Source: Alkalicoccobacillus murimartini | Lineage (GTDB): Bacteria; Bacillota; Bacilli; Bacillales; Bacillaceae_D | NCBI RefSeq assembly: GCF_030813245.1 | Contig: NZ_JAUSUA010000001.1 | Location: forward strand, 372,001-436,000 | DNA length: 64,000 nt | Reading direction: 5' to 3' | In this document: one piece after another, positions 7,666 to 15,112 of the stretch | Layout: each line of letters starts with the position of its first letter | Numbering within the stretch: the first letter of the stretch is position 1 | Notes under the pieces: generated by a model | Told to the model about the DNA's origin: nothing | Database searches by the model: none | The model's input: the letters and a program-made list of their open reading frames with translations, nothing else | Translations under genes and position numbers: made by a program

Positions 7666-9363
7666 ATGGAAGGAAAAAACCATAACGATTCTAACCCTAA
7701 AAGTGTGCTATATGTCTCAACTGGTATTATGGCGTTACTTATTATGTGGGGTGCATTTTTTCCAGACCTTCTAGCGAGTGCAGCGGGTAATGCGCTAGAT
7801 TGGGTCATTGAGACCTTTGGCTGGTTTTATATGCTTTTGTTATCTGCATTTGTATTGATTGGACTTGGATTAGCCGTTTCACCCTTCGGCAAAATTAAAC
7901 TAGGGAAAGAAGAGGATGAACCTGAACACTCTTGGTTATCTTGGGTGGGGATGTTGTTTGCATCAGGATTAGGTGTAGGGTTTGTCTTTTTTGGTGTAGC
8001 TGAACCACTTCTTTACTATTTGGATACACCTGTTGGAATTCAGCCGGAATCAGTCGAATCAGCAGAAGCAGGATTACGATACGGTGTTTTTCATTGGGGA
8101 CTACATGCATGGGGTGCTTTCTCTATAGTGGGTCTAACTCTTGCTTACGTACAATACCGTAAAAACAGACCAGCATTAATTAGTTCAGCTTTTTATCCGT
8201 TACTCGGTAATAAAGTAAATGGATGGGCAGGTCGCGTGATTGACATTCTAGCAGTAATCGCAACGTGTGCTGGTGTTGCAACAACATTTGGGCTAAGTGC
8301 ACTACAAATATCAGGTGGTCTTTCCTATGTGACATCACTACCAAATAATATTTATGTACAACTTGTTGTTATTGCGATCGTAACGGTACTCTTTATCTTT
8401 TCAGCAGTCAAAGGAATTGATAAAGGGATTAAGAGGTTAAGTAATATTAATTTGGTCCTAGCAGGTTTATTGTTATTATTTGTTCTATTTACTGGGCCTA
8501 CACTGTTTATACTTGAGAACCTTGTTAATACGTTAGGCGGATATGTTTCAAATATTGTATCCATGTCATTAACAATGACACCTTTTAGTGAAAGCGCATG
8601 GCTAGGAACAAATACAATCTTTTTCTGGGCGTGGCATATGTCATGGTCTCCATTTATTGGACTGTTTATCGCTCGGATCTCTAAAGGGAGAACGGTTCGT
8701 GAATTCATGGCTGGTGTTCTTTTGGTACCGACTTTACTTGCTGTCATTTGGTTTACAACATTTGGAGGCGCAGGCTTATTCTTTGAAATGTATGGAAATG
8801 CAGGTCTAGCGAATATCGTATCAGATGAAGTGGAAGTGGCAATGTTTGTTCTGCTTGAACAATTACCTTTAACAGCATTCATAAGCGGAATCGCCATTAT
8901 TTTGATTCTAATCTTTTTTGTGACCTCAGCTGACTCAGCGGCCTTTGTACTTGGTTCTATGACTTCAGGTGGGAACTTGAACCCAAGCTTGAAGCTGAAA
9001 GTATTGTGGGGAGCATTAATTGCTGGTACTGCGGCAGTGTTATTAATCAGTGGAGACGGCGGACTAGACGCATTACAAACGGCCGCACTTACAGCTGCGT
9101 TACCATTCGCGTTTATCCTAATATTTATGATTGTCTCTGTATTTATCATGATGGGGCGTGATTTAGGATACGAGAAACGTAAAAGACGTAGCGAACAGCT
9201 TGATTATCTTAAGTCTGAAATTCGAGATGACTTAAGAGAAGATTTATATGATGAATTAAAAGAAGAAGTATTTGAAGAAGTAAAACAAGAGTTACAAGAG
9301 GAAGAACGTACTGAAACAGAAACGAAAACGGAAGAAGATCATAAAAAGAACAAAGACTCATAA
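7666..9363 (+). CDS. BCCT-family osmolyte transporter, OpuD-like
   Basis: A 565-residue betaine/choline/carnitine-type secondary transporter with 12 predicted membrane helices. LFASGLGVGFVFFGVAEPL in TM3 and the tryptophan motif WAWHMSWSPFIGLFIARIS in TM8 are diagnostic. The likely substrates are glycine betaine or other compatible solutes taken up with an ion gradient. After the last helix there is a charged, mostly acidic coiled-coil tail (about residues 505-565), which in relatives senses osmotic stress. The ATG at 7666 is 13 bases from AAGGAG, longer than usual. The exact substrate cannot be read from sequence. Confidence 0.9.
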   Translation: MEGKNHNDSNPKSVLYVSTGIMALLIMWGAFFPDLLASAAGNALDWVIETFGWFYMLLLSAFVLIGLGLAVSPFGKIKLGKEEDEPEHSWLSWVGMLFASGLGVGFVFFGVAEPLLYYLDTPVGIQPESVESAEAGLRYGVFHWGLHAWGAFSIVGLTLAYVQYRKNRPALISSAFYPLLGNKVNGWAGRVIDILAVIATCAGVATTFGLSALQISGGLSYVTSLPNNIYVQLVVIAIVTVLFIFSAVKGIDKGIKRLSNINLVLAGLLLLFVLFTGPTLFILENLVNTLGGYVSNIVSMSLTMTPFSESAWLGTNTIFFWAWHMSWSPFIGLFIARISKGRTVREFMAGVLLVPTLLAVIWFTTFGGAGLFFEMYGNAGLANIVSDEVEVAMFVLLEQLPLTAFISGIAIILILIFFVTSADSAAFVLGSMTSGGNLNPSLKLKVLWGALIAGTAAVLLISGDGGLDALQTAALTAALPFAFILIFMIVSVFIMMGRDLGYEKRKRRSEQLDYLKSEIRDDLREDLYDELKEEVFEEVKQELQEEERTETETKTEEDHKKNKDS

Positions 9364-9454
9364 CGCTTAAAAGAGTTTGAGACACAATGACGCACAAACA
9401 CTAACCGGTAAGTAACTAGTAACTGCTCTATTTACTAGCGATCAGCTTAAACCA

Positions 9455-9652
9455 GCGTAGGACATACATGGAGACTCCAATGGGAGTACAGGCCTGGGTG
9501 AGACTTCGCAGTGCGCCAGCACAAGAAGGCTCACCAGCCGCCCATGGAAAGCGGAATGTATGTCCGAAGCGGTCGGGTAGCTACTCTCTTACTATGATTA
9601 AACCAAAAACCGAAACATTTTGCTCTTTAAAAAGCATAATGTTTCGGTTTTT
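9455..9652 (+). repeat. Dispersed intergenic repeat with integral terminator hairpin
   Basis: A roughly 200-base element after the transporter gene. GGACATACAT at 9460 is repeated inverted as ATGTATGTCC near 9560. Inside lie smaller hairpins such as ACTCCAATGGGAGT. It ends with a terminator-like hairpin that also occurs in the degenerate copy at 431-585. From memory, related elements are scattered through intergenic regions of bacilli. A 62-codon frame inside it is not a credible gene. Confidence 0.65.
9606..9652. terminator. Terminator within the dispersed repeat
   Basis: Arms AAAACCGAAACATT and AATGTTTCGGTTTTT are separated by an A/T-rich loop. It could end the transporter transcript on the plus strand. 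Confidence 0.8.
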
Positions 9653-9731
9653 ATAATAATTAAAACAGTTCTATCCCAGCTACTTTAATAAAATATATTA
9701 CGCATAACAATACTACAGTCATACATAAGGG

Positions 9732-10103
9732 TTATATCAATTTTTGATTGGACGACTGACGTTTTAACAGGTTAATCATTTCTGTTTTTGACTGCTCAGG
9801 TAAAGAAAGCTCAAGACCATAACTATATCCAGTAGATAAAGGACGTTTCCACTGAATAGCCCCTTCAAAAGTTAAAGGTTGTTCTTCCAGTGTGCATTCA
9901 ACTTGAAGAGTTACAGCATAGTTGTTTGGATCTGGGAGATCATATTGGGTTTCTATTCCAATCCCTTTAGGACTTAGGTTTGTAATGGAGAGTTTCCCGT
10001 TAGAAGCTTTCACTTCTTGATGATTTACTTGGACAATGCAAAACGTTCCATCAAGAACAGGCTGAAAATCATAACGAAAACTCTCATCACGTTTGTAACG
10101 CAT
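9732..10103 (-). CDS. PilZ-domain protein, probable c-di-GMP binder
   Basis: A 123-residue single PilZ domain. The N-terminal basic segment RYKRDESFRYDF and the ITNLSPKGIGIE strand fit the two c-di-GMP contact motifs of PilZ proteins (R-rich start, then N/D-x-S-x-x-G). Later QWKRPLSTGYSYGLEL is the usual beta-barrel closure. It stands alone, so its output partner is unknown; bacilli use such proteins as flagellar brakes or exopolysaccharide effectors. AGGAGG precedes the ATG. Confidence 0.82.
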   Translation of the reverse strand: MRYKRDESFRYDFQPVLDGTFCIVQVNHQEVKASNGKLSITNLSPKGIGIETQYDLPDPNNYAVTLQVECTLEEQPLTFEGAIQWKRPLSTGYSYGLELSLPEQSKTEMINLLKRQSSNQKLI

Positions 10104-10154
10104 AAAAGACCCTCCTGCGAATGGTTTGCTATATACCTCAATTATCGACAGACT

Positions 10155-10793
10155 TTACGAGGAAATCAAGTAATAAAATTGAATGCCAAAATGAATTGAA
10201 AAATACGCAAGCATACTAGCCGCTGAAAAGTTAAGCCATTTTAGAACCTTTGGTTTCATTAAAAAAGATGAGAAATGAGCAAGGAACGACAAGTTCAAGT
10301 TCCAAAGTAAAATACCGGTAAATATTAAGATACTATGTCCGATAATTAAGGTCTCACTTGAACTCTCAACTAATTCACTTAAAACGGATCCATATATACC
10401 AAACCAAAACATAATATTTATGGGGTTAATAAGAGCAATCATAAGACCTGTGTAAAAGCACTTCGCAAAAATAGTTTTCTTAGGACGTACTAAGTGTCGA
10501 TCTTTCCATAAAGATTGTGGTGCTTTTTGAAAAGTACGGATACTTAAAAACCCTAAAAATAAACAACCACACAAATAGAGGATCAGCTGAGTCGTTTCGT
10601 GAGTAAGCAATGACCCAAGGCCAAAATAGATAGCCGCCATAAATAACGCATCCGCAGTCATGCCACCAATACCTACAGCAATACCACCTAAAAAACCGTT
10701 TCGTAACGTACGATTGATGATTTCCAAACAAATAGGACCAACTGGGGCGGCTAAGGAAATTCCTAACACAATAGCTGAGATTGCAGTTATCAC
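10155..10793 (-). CDS. LysE-family amino-acid exporter
   Basis: A membrane protein of about 212 residues with six predicted helices. The LysE signature GISLAAPVGPICLEIINRTL lies at the N-terminus, and LINPINIMFWFGIYG marks the second conserved region. The family exports basic or neutral amino acids. A TTG further upstream is in frame, but AAAGGAAG sits six to eight bases before the GTG at 10793, which I take as the start. Substrate unknown. Confidence 0.85.
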   Translation of the reverse strand: MITAISAIVLGISLAAPVGPICLEIINRTLRNGFLGGIAVGIGGMTADALFMAAIYFGLGSLLTHETTQLILYLCGCLFLGFLSIRTFQKAPQSLWKDRHLVRPKKTIFAKCFYTGLMIALINPINIMFWFGIYGSVLSELVESSSETLIIGHSILIFTGILLWNLNLSFLAHFSSFLMKPKVLKWLNFSAASMLAYFSIHFGIQFYYLISS

Positions 10794-10997
10794 ATCACTC
10801 TTCCTTTCTATCGCAAGCAATTTGCTCTCTTACTAATACATGAACTTGTCCATAGAAATAGACATGGTATTTTTTTCTTAATGTGAAAAAAACTAAAGAG
10901 ATCTCTAAAATCCATGTGAAAGCGATTACTTCTATGTAGGCCGGGTACAGATTAGTAAGCAAGAAATAATAATTACAATTTGAAGGAGGAAGTAAAA

Positions 10998-11168
10998 ATG
11001 AGTAAAAAGTTAATGTACAGTATGATGGCAGGAATCTTTTCAGTTGGAATGTTGGCAGCTTGCGGTGATGGTGGTACAGATGAAATGGACCCAGCTGATC
11101 CGGTAGAACCAACTGAACCAATGGATCCTGAAGGTGATGAATTAGGAGAAGAAGATTCTGATATGTAA
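10998..11168 (+). CDS. Small acidic lipoprotein
   Basis: A 56-residue precursor with a basic start, a hydrophobic helix and the lipobox LAAC. Cleavage would leave a mature peptide of about 35 residues made almost entirely of D, E, P, G, T and M (for example DPADPVEPTEPMDPEG). An in-frame start at 10980 exists, but GGAGGAAG is placed right for the ATG at 10998. The function of such tiny acidic lipoproteins is unknown; they are common in alkaliphilic and halophilic bacilli. A terminator follows. Confidence 0.8.
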   Translation: MSKKLMYSMMAGIFSVGMLAACGDGGTDEMDPADPVEPTEPMDPEGDELGEEDSDM

Positions 11169-11204
11169 TCAACGAAAGACCAAACATGATGTCATGATAC
11201 AACC

Positions 11205-11239
11205 ATTGGCTAACAAGCCGCAGCTTGTTAGCCAATTTT
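11205..11239 (+). terminator. Terminator of the small lipoprotein gene
   Basis: Perfect arms ATTGGCTAACAAGC and GCTTGTTAGCCAAT are separated by four bases and followed by TTTTG. Confidence 0.85.
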
Positions 11240-11318
11240 GTGTGCATTCAAGGCTATCCGTTATGTTTCGTTTACAGTCATGGTAAAATAATATCTATGA
11301 CAAGGAGATGAAAAGCGG

Positions 11319-12302
11319 ATGAGATTTAAAATTGGCTACCGTACGATTAAAACAGCTATTGGTGTCTTAATGGCAACCGCCATTGCCCAAGCTTTGCAAT
11401 TAGATTCATTTGGTTCGGCGGCCGTTATTACAATTTTATGTATTTCAGTTACAAGGAAGAATTCCTTGCGTGTGTCCTGGCATCGGTTTGCGGCATGTAT
11501 GCTTGGTATGGTTACGTGTATGGGGATGTTTGAATTACTGGGTTATCATCCAATCATCTTAGGTTTGTTTATGTTACTATTTATCCCTATCGTTGTTGCT
11601 CTTAAGTTGAGCTTAGGCATTGTGACTAGTTCCGTTATCGTGCTCCATATATACGCGCATGGTAATGCAAGTCTGGACTTATTTATTAATGAATTTCTAT
11701 TAGTTGTCATTGGAATAGGAACTGCGTTATTAATGAATTTATATATGCCAAGCAGTGAGCGACAACTTCGTACGTATAAAAAAAATATAGAAGAGAATTT
11801 TAGTTTGATCCTTTACGAGTTTTCTACGTATATTCGGCAGGGTGATAGCGAGTGGAACGGAGCAGAAATTTCTGATACGGTTCGTTTATTAGAGCAAGGA
11901 AAGAATGTAGCGATTCGTGAAATGAATAATCAAATCCTTCGAGATGAAGATCAATACTTTCACTACTTTCAGATGAGGGAAAAGCAATTTGAAATTTTAG
12001 AGCGATTAATGCCATTCATTACGACGATTCATGGATCGGTTTCGCAAAGTATTGATTTTGCAGATTTCTTAGAGGAATTAAGTAAGGCGGTTAGTCCAAC
12101 AAATCATGTACCGTATTTTCTCGGAAGATTGGAAGAAATGCGGGAGAATTTTAAACAAATGGAGTTGCCGACAACCAGAGAAGAATTTGAAGTCCGTTCA
12201 GCACTTGCTTACATGATGCACGAACTGCAGCAATATCTACTGATTAAAGACAGCTTATGGAATGATAAAAAGGATAAATTATTAAAAAAACGTGCACTCT
12301 AA
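11319..12302 (+). CDS. yqjA: Aromatic acid exporter-family protein (YqjA-like)
   Basis: A 327-residue protein of the ArAE_1/FUSC type. Four to six hydrophobic helices fill the first 150 residues (IKTAIGVLMATAIAQALQL, then FGSAAVITILCISVTRKNS). The C-terminal half is a soluble, charged, helical domain (ArAE_1_C). Family members are proposed to export aromatic acids; direct evidence is thin for YqjA. It begins a block with the gene order of the B. subtilis yqjA-yqjH region. ACAAGGAG precedes the ATG. Confidence 0.85.
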   Translation: MRFKIGYRTIKTAIGVLMATAIAQALQLDSFGSAAVITILCISVTRKNSLRVSWHRFAACMLGMVTCMGMFELLGYHPIILGLFMLLFIPIVVALKLSLGIVTSSVIVLHIYAHGNASLDLFINEFLLVVIGIGTALLMNLYMPSSERQLRTYKKNIEENFSLILYEFSTYIRQGDSEWNGAEISDTVRLLEQGKNVAIREMNNQILRDEDQYFHYFQMREKQFEILERLMPFITTIHGSVSQSIDFADFLEELSKAVSPTNHVPYFLGRLEEMRENFKQMELPTTREEFEVRSALAYMMHELQQYLLIKDSLWNDKKDKLLKKRAL

Positions 12303-12326
12303 CCTTTATAAGAAGGGGGAGTTTGC

Positions 12327-12848
12327 ATGTTACAGGCCGTGCTTGCCATCTTTATTTTGGCTGCCTCGCCTATCTGGCCAATTGGTGAGAACCCAATAGA
12401 TGGCGATCCTTTTGTGATTGTGAATGTTGACCGGAATCAATTGGCTTTTATCGAGGATGGGCGGGTTAAAGAAGTGCTGCCTGCTGCAACTGGCAAGCAA
12501 CAGTCCAAAACACCACTCGGTTTATTTACAATAACTGTTAAGGCGGAGCAACCGTATTATCGAAAAAAAGACATACCCGGTGGTGACCCTACAAATCCAC
12601 TTGGAAGCAGATGGATCGGGTTTGATGCTGAAGAAACAGAGGGTAGAACATATGGAGTGCATGGAACGAATCAACCATCTTCAGTTGGTTATGCTGTCAC
12701 TTCAGGCTGTATTCGTCTAACAAATGAAAATATAGTAGAACTTTATGATCGCGTTCCAATTGGCACCAAAATCTTAATAACTACTAAGCAGCTTTCCTTT
12801 GAAGAGCTTGCAATCGAATATGGAGCTATACGAAGTGCCCCTAAATAA
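12327..12848 (+). CDS. L,D-transpeptidase (YkuD domain)
   Basis: A 173-residue YkuD-fold enzyme that would crosslink or modify peptidoglycan through a catalytic cysteine. An N-terminal hydrophobic signal (LQAVLAIFILAASPIWPI) exports it. The catalytic block is GVHGTNQPSSVGYAVTSGCI followed by RL, holding the essential H and the SGC cysteine. DPFVIVNVDRNQLAFIEDG is the opening strand. It lies 24 bases after the YqjA-like gene and ends at a terminator, so the two are probably cotranscribed. Confidence 0.9.
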   Translation: MLQAVLAIFILAASPIWPIGENPIDGDPFVIVNVDRNQLAFIEDGRVKEVLPAATGKQQSKTPLGLFTITVKAEQPYYRKKDIPGGDPTNPLGSRWIGFDAEETEGRTYGVHGTNQPSSVGYAVTSGCIRLTNENIVELYDRVPIGTKILITTKQLSFEELAIEYGAIRSAPK

Positions 12849-12860
12849 TAACGCAAAAAA

Positions 12861-12886
12861 AAGAAACGCCTAAGGGCGTTTCTTTA
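12861..12886. terminator. Bidirectional terminator after the L,D-transpeptidase gene
   Basis: AAGAAACGCC-TAA-GGGCGTTTCTT forms a tight hairpin with an A run before and a short T run within the arm. It also lies just beyond the minus-strand Prli42-like gene. Confidence 0.8.
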
Positions 12887-12897
12887 AACAGTGCGAT

Positions 12898-12999
12898 TTA
12901 TAATCCTCCTATACCAGCCACTCCCATAAATACTCCACTAAGAATAATGGCAACAAGCATGACATAGATAATCACTTTTTGAACACCTTTTCTTTGCAA
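12898..12999 (-). CDS. Prli42-like stressosome-associated micropeptide
   Basis: A 33-residue membrane peptide read from the minus strand. It starts with a basic MQRKGVQKV followed by one hydrophobic helix (IIYVMLVAIILSGVFMGVAG). AGGAGG lies eight bases before a TTG start, and the stop is TAA. Length, basic N-terminus and single helix match Prli42, which anchors the stressosome to the membrane in Listeria. Homology of so short a peptide is judged by pattern only; an unrelated micropeptide remains possible. Confidence 0.7.
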   Translation of the reverse strand: MQRKGVQKVIIYVMLVAIILSGVFMGVAGIGGL

Positions 13000-13094
13000 A
13001 ACAATCAACCTCCTCAAAATACTAATGACTTATCAACTATTTTACTTGCCTTTGCCTAATCGGACAAGGGTAACGAGTGAAAAAGGAGAAACTT

Positions 13095-13541
13095 ATGTCA
13101 AATCAATGGCAACAGGCCGAGACCCATATTGCAATTGCTGTATACTCCATTCAAGCTGCAAGAGGTTTTTACGAGCATAAGCTGGGTCTGAGTTGGGTGA
13201 AGGAAGAGGTGGTCCAAGAGCAAGGGGTGAAGCTGGCTTTATTAAAAGCAGGATCTACTAACATTGAACTTCTCGAACCATTAACGGAGGACAGTCCTGT
13301 AGCGAAATTCCTTCAGAAAAATGGTGAAGGAATCCATCATCTTGCACTAGGTACGTCCGATCTTCATACACAGATGACTAGTCTGAAACATACTGGAATA
13401 TCATTTGTGTCAAATCAGCCAGTAAGCGGGGCGAACGGAACAAATATTGCGTTTATTCCTCCTAATCAAACACATGGTGTGTTGTTAGAACTTTGTGAGA
13501 AACAAGGCTTTAAGCGTGAAACAGAGAATGAAATGCTGTAG
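13095..13541 (+). CDS. yqjC: VOC-family protein, YqjC/methylmalonyl-CoA epimerase-like
   Basis: A 148-residue two-module VOC metal enzyme. Metal ligands can be placed at THIAIAVYSIQAARGFYE (H), GIHHLALGTSDL (H) and the final GVLLELCE (E). This matches the methylmalonyl-CoA epimerase group, like YqjC. A GTG at 13077 is in frame, but AAGGAG is six bases before the ATG at 13095. No methylmalonyl-CoA mutase or carboxylase gene lies nearby, so the substrate is not certain. The M20 peptidase gene follows at once. Confidence 0.83.
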   Translation: MSNQWQQAETHIAIAVYSIQAARGFYEHKLGLSWVKEEVVQEQGVKLALLKAGSTNIELLEPLTEDSPVAKFLQKNGEGIHHLALGTSDLHTQMTSLKHTGISFVSNQPVSGANGTNIAFIPPNQTHGVLLELCEKQGFKRETENEML

Positions 13542-13573
13542 GATAAGAATGGAAATGGAGGGTTACATAACAG

Positions 13574-14692
13574 ATGGTGAATGAAAATAGACTAAAAGAC
13601 GAATTTATAGAATTGGTACAAATTGATTCAGAAACGGGTTCAGAGGGAGAAATAGCAAAGGTATTAAAGCAAAAATTTGAAGCCCTTGGTTTAGACGTAT
13701 ACGAAGATGCAGCAGCGGAGAAAACGGGGTATGGAGCTGGAAATATCATTGCTACTTTAGCTGCTTCAGATGAAAACGGTACTAACTCACCGATTTATTT
13801 CACATCTCATATGGATACTGTATTACCGGGCATTGGTGTAAAACCTCAGGTTAAGGATGGATATGTCATAACTGATGGAACAACGATTCTTGGAGCTGAT
13901 GATAAAGCAGGTATCGCAGCGATGTTTGAAGCCATTCGTTTGTTAAAAGAACAAGGTATGTCTCATGGGGTCATTCAATTTGTTATTACAGTGGGAGAAG
14001 AGTCTGGTCTGATTGGAGCAAGGGTGCTTGAGCGTGACCGCCTCCTTGCGGAATATGGCTACGCGTTAGATAGCGATGGCCCAGTTGGAGATATTATCGT
14101 AGCGGCTCCAACGCAAGCGAAGATTAACGCGAAGATTTATGGACGGACAGCGCATGCCGGAGTAGAACCAGAGAAAGGAATTTCGGCTATTACTGTTGCT
14201 GCAAAGGCTGTATCGCGTATGCCACTCGGAAGAATTGACAAGGAAACGACTGCGAATATTGGGCGTTTTGAAGGTGGAAGTCAGACGAATATCGTTTGTG
14301 ATTACGTTGAAGTGTTGGCTGAAGCCCGGTCGTTAGAGGAGTCCAAATTAAATAAGCAAGTCCAAAAAATGAAAAAAGGATTTGAAGAGGCAGCTGAGCT
14401 TATGGGAACAAGTGTTGAAGTTGACATTCAAATCACGTATCCAGGATATAAAAAGTCTGAAGCAGATCAAGTGGTACAAACAGCTCAAGCTGCACTGACA
14501 TCAATTGGCCGTAATCCTAAGCTGCTTGAAAGTGGTGGGGGAAGTGATGCTAATATCATTTCTGGTTTAGGCATTCCAACTGTGAATTTGGCAGTAGGGT
14601 ACGAAAAAATTCATACGAAAGAAGAGCGTATGCCTCTTCTTGAATTAACGAAAACCGTTGAAGCCATTGTTGCAATTACGCAGCATGCATAA
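13574..14692 (+). CDS. yqjE: M20-family tripeptidase-like peptidase (YqjE)
   Basis: A 372-residue zinc metallopeptidase of the M20/PepT-like family. Zinc and catalytic motifs in order: TSHMDTVLPG near residue 78, ILGADDKAG near 113, and TVGEESGLIGAR near 140. A dimerisation domain with GRTAHAGVEPEKG follows, and the GGGSDANI block near 320 closes the site. No signal peptide is seen, so it works on peptides in the cytoplasm. It lies 32 bases after the VOC gene, preserving the yqjC-yqjE neighbourhood. Confidence 0.9.
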   Translation: MVNENRLKDEFIELVQIDSETGSEGEIAKVLKQKFEALGLDVYEDAAAEKTGYGAGNIIATLAASDENGTNSPIYFTSHMDTVLPGIGVKPQVKDGYVITDGTTILGADDKAGIAAMFEAIRLLKEQGMSHGVIQFVITVGEESGLIGARVLERDRLLAEYGYALDSDGPVGDIIVAAPTQAKINAKIYGRTAHAGVEPEKGISAITVAAKAVSRMPLGRIDKETTANIGRFEGGSQTNIVCDYVEVLAEARSLEESKLNKQVQKMKKGFEEAAELMGTSVEVDIQITYPGYKKSEADQVVQTAQAALTSIGRNPKLLESGGGSDANIISGLGIPTVNLAVGYEKIHTKEERMPLLELTKTVEAIVAITQHA

Positions 14693-14705
14693 ATTAGTTT
14701 TATCT

Positions 14706-14749
14706 AAAAAAGGACATGATCCGCTACCAGTCGGGCCAGTCCTTTTTTG
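14706..14749 (+). terminator. Terminator after the M20 peptidase gene
   Basis: AAAAAAGGAC and GTCCTTTTTT arms with a loop of about 24 bases, followed by further T. Confidence 0.75.
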
Positions 14750-14754
14750 TGGTT

Positions 14755-14961
14755 TTAATGCAGAATCGTAGGTGCTAATGCATCGGTTTGACCGAACTCG
14801 AGGCTCTCTAAAATCATTTCTTCGGAATCACCAATGTTATTTGCTATTTCAGGAATCGTTGGTGAATATCCTTTTCTTTGTTTGTGCAGTCGGAGATAGT
14901 TGAATACTTTTTGTAGGATATCATCATACCGTGTATTCATGTCATGAATAAAGTAGGTCAT
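14755..14961 (-). CDS. Small winged-helix-like protein, function unknown
   Basis: A 68-residue protein. The centre (ILQKVFNYLRLHKQRKGYSP followed by TIPEIANNIG) resembles the N-terminal winged helix of LexA or a sigma-factor HTH. There is no catalytic or dimerisation domain. GGAGGTG nine bases before the ATG at 14961 decides the start; the longer frame would begin in the promoter. It is divergent from the SOS polymerase gene, but its own promoter lies outside the LexA-like box. The LexA resemblance is by eye only. Confidence 0.62.
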   Translation of the reverse strand: MTYFIHDMNTRYDDILQKVFNYLRLHKQRKGYSPTIPEIANNIGDSEEMILESLEFGQTDALAPTILH

Positions 14962-15012
14962 ATTCTGCTGCACCTCCATTAATGCGGGACTTAATACGAA
15001 TGGTAACTTTGT

Positions 15013-15042
15013 ATAATACCACTTTATCGTAACAAGTATCAA
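15013..15042 (-). promoter_or_regulatory. Sigma-A promoter of the small winged-helix gene
   Basis: On the minus strand TTGATA (15042-15037), an 18-base spacer and TATTAT (15018-15013) stand about 50 bases before the start codon. Confidence 0.6.
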
Positions 15043-15068
15043 GTTGCAAGACATCTATGTTTAAAAAA

Positions 15069-15088
15069 CGAACATTCTTTCGTATAAT
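15069..15088 (+). promoter_or_regulatory. LexA-like SOS box joined to the polY -10 element
   Basis: CGAACATTCTTTCG at 15069-15082 differs from the Bacillus LexA consensus (CGAAC-N4-GTTCG) at one base of the second half. It directly abuts a perfect TATAAT at 15083-15088. LexA bound there would cover the promoter, making the polymerase gene damage-inducible. Confidence 0.7.
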
Positions 15089-15112
15089 AGAGAGAAAGGA
15101 GGTGGTGGTGCT

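Noticed and set aside
8352-9149. A 265-codon minus-strand frame
   Set aside because: It is antisense to the BCCT transporter gene and has no recognisable domain; membrane-protein codons often leave such shadows.
9468-9656. A 62-codon plus-strand frame
   Set aside because: It lies wholly inside the dispersed repeat, has no ribosome binding site, and runs through the terminator hairpin.
10795-11247. A 150-codon minus-strand frame
   Set aside because: It covers the small lipoprotein gene and its terminator in antisense and has no start signals.
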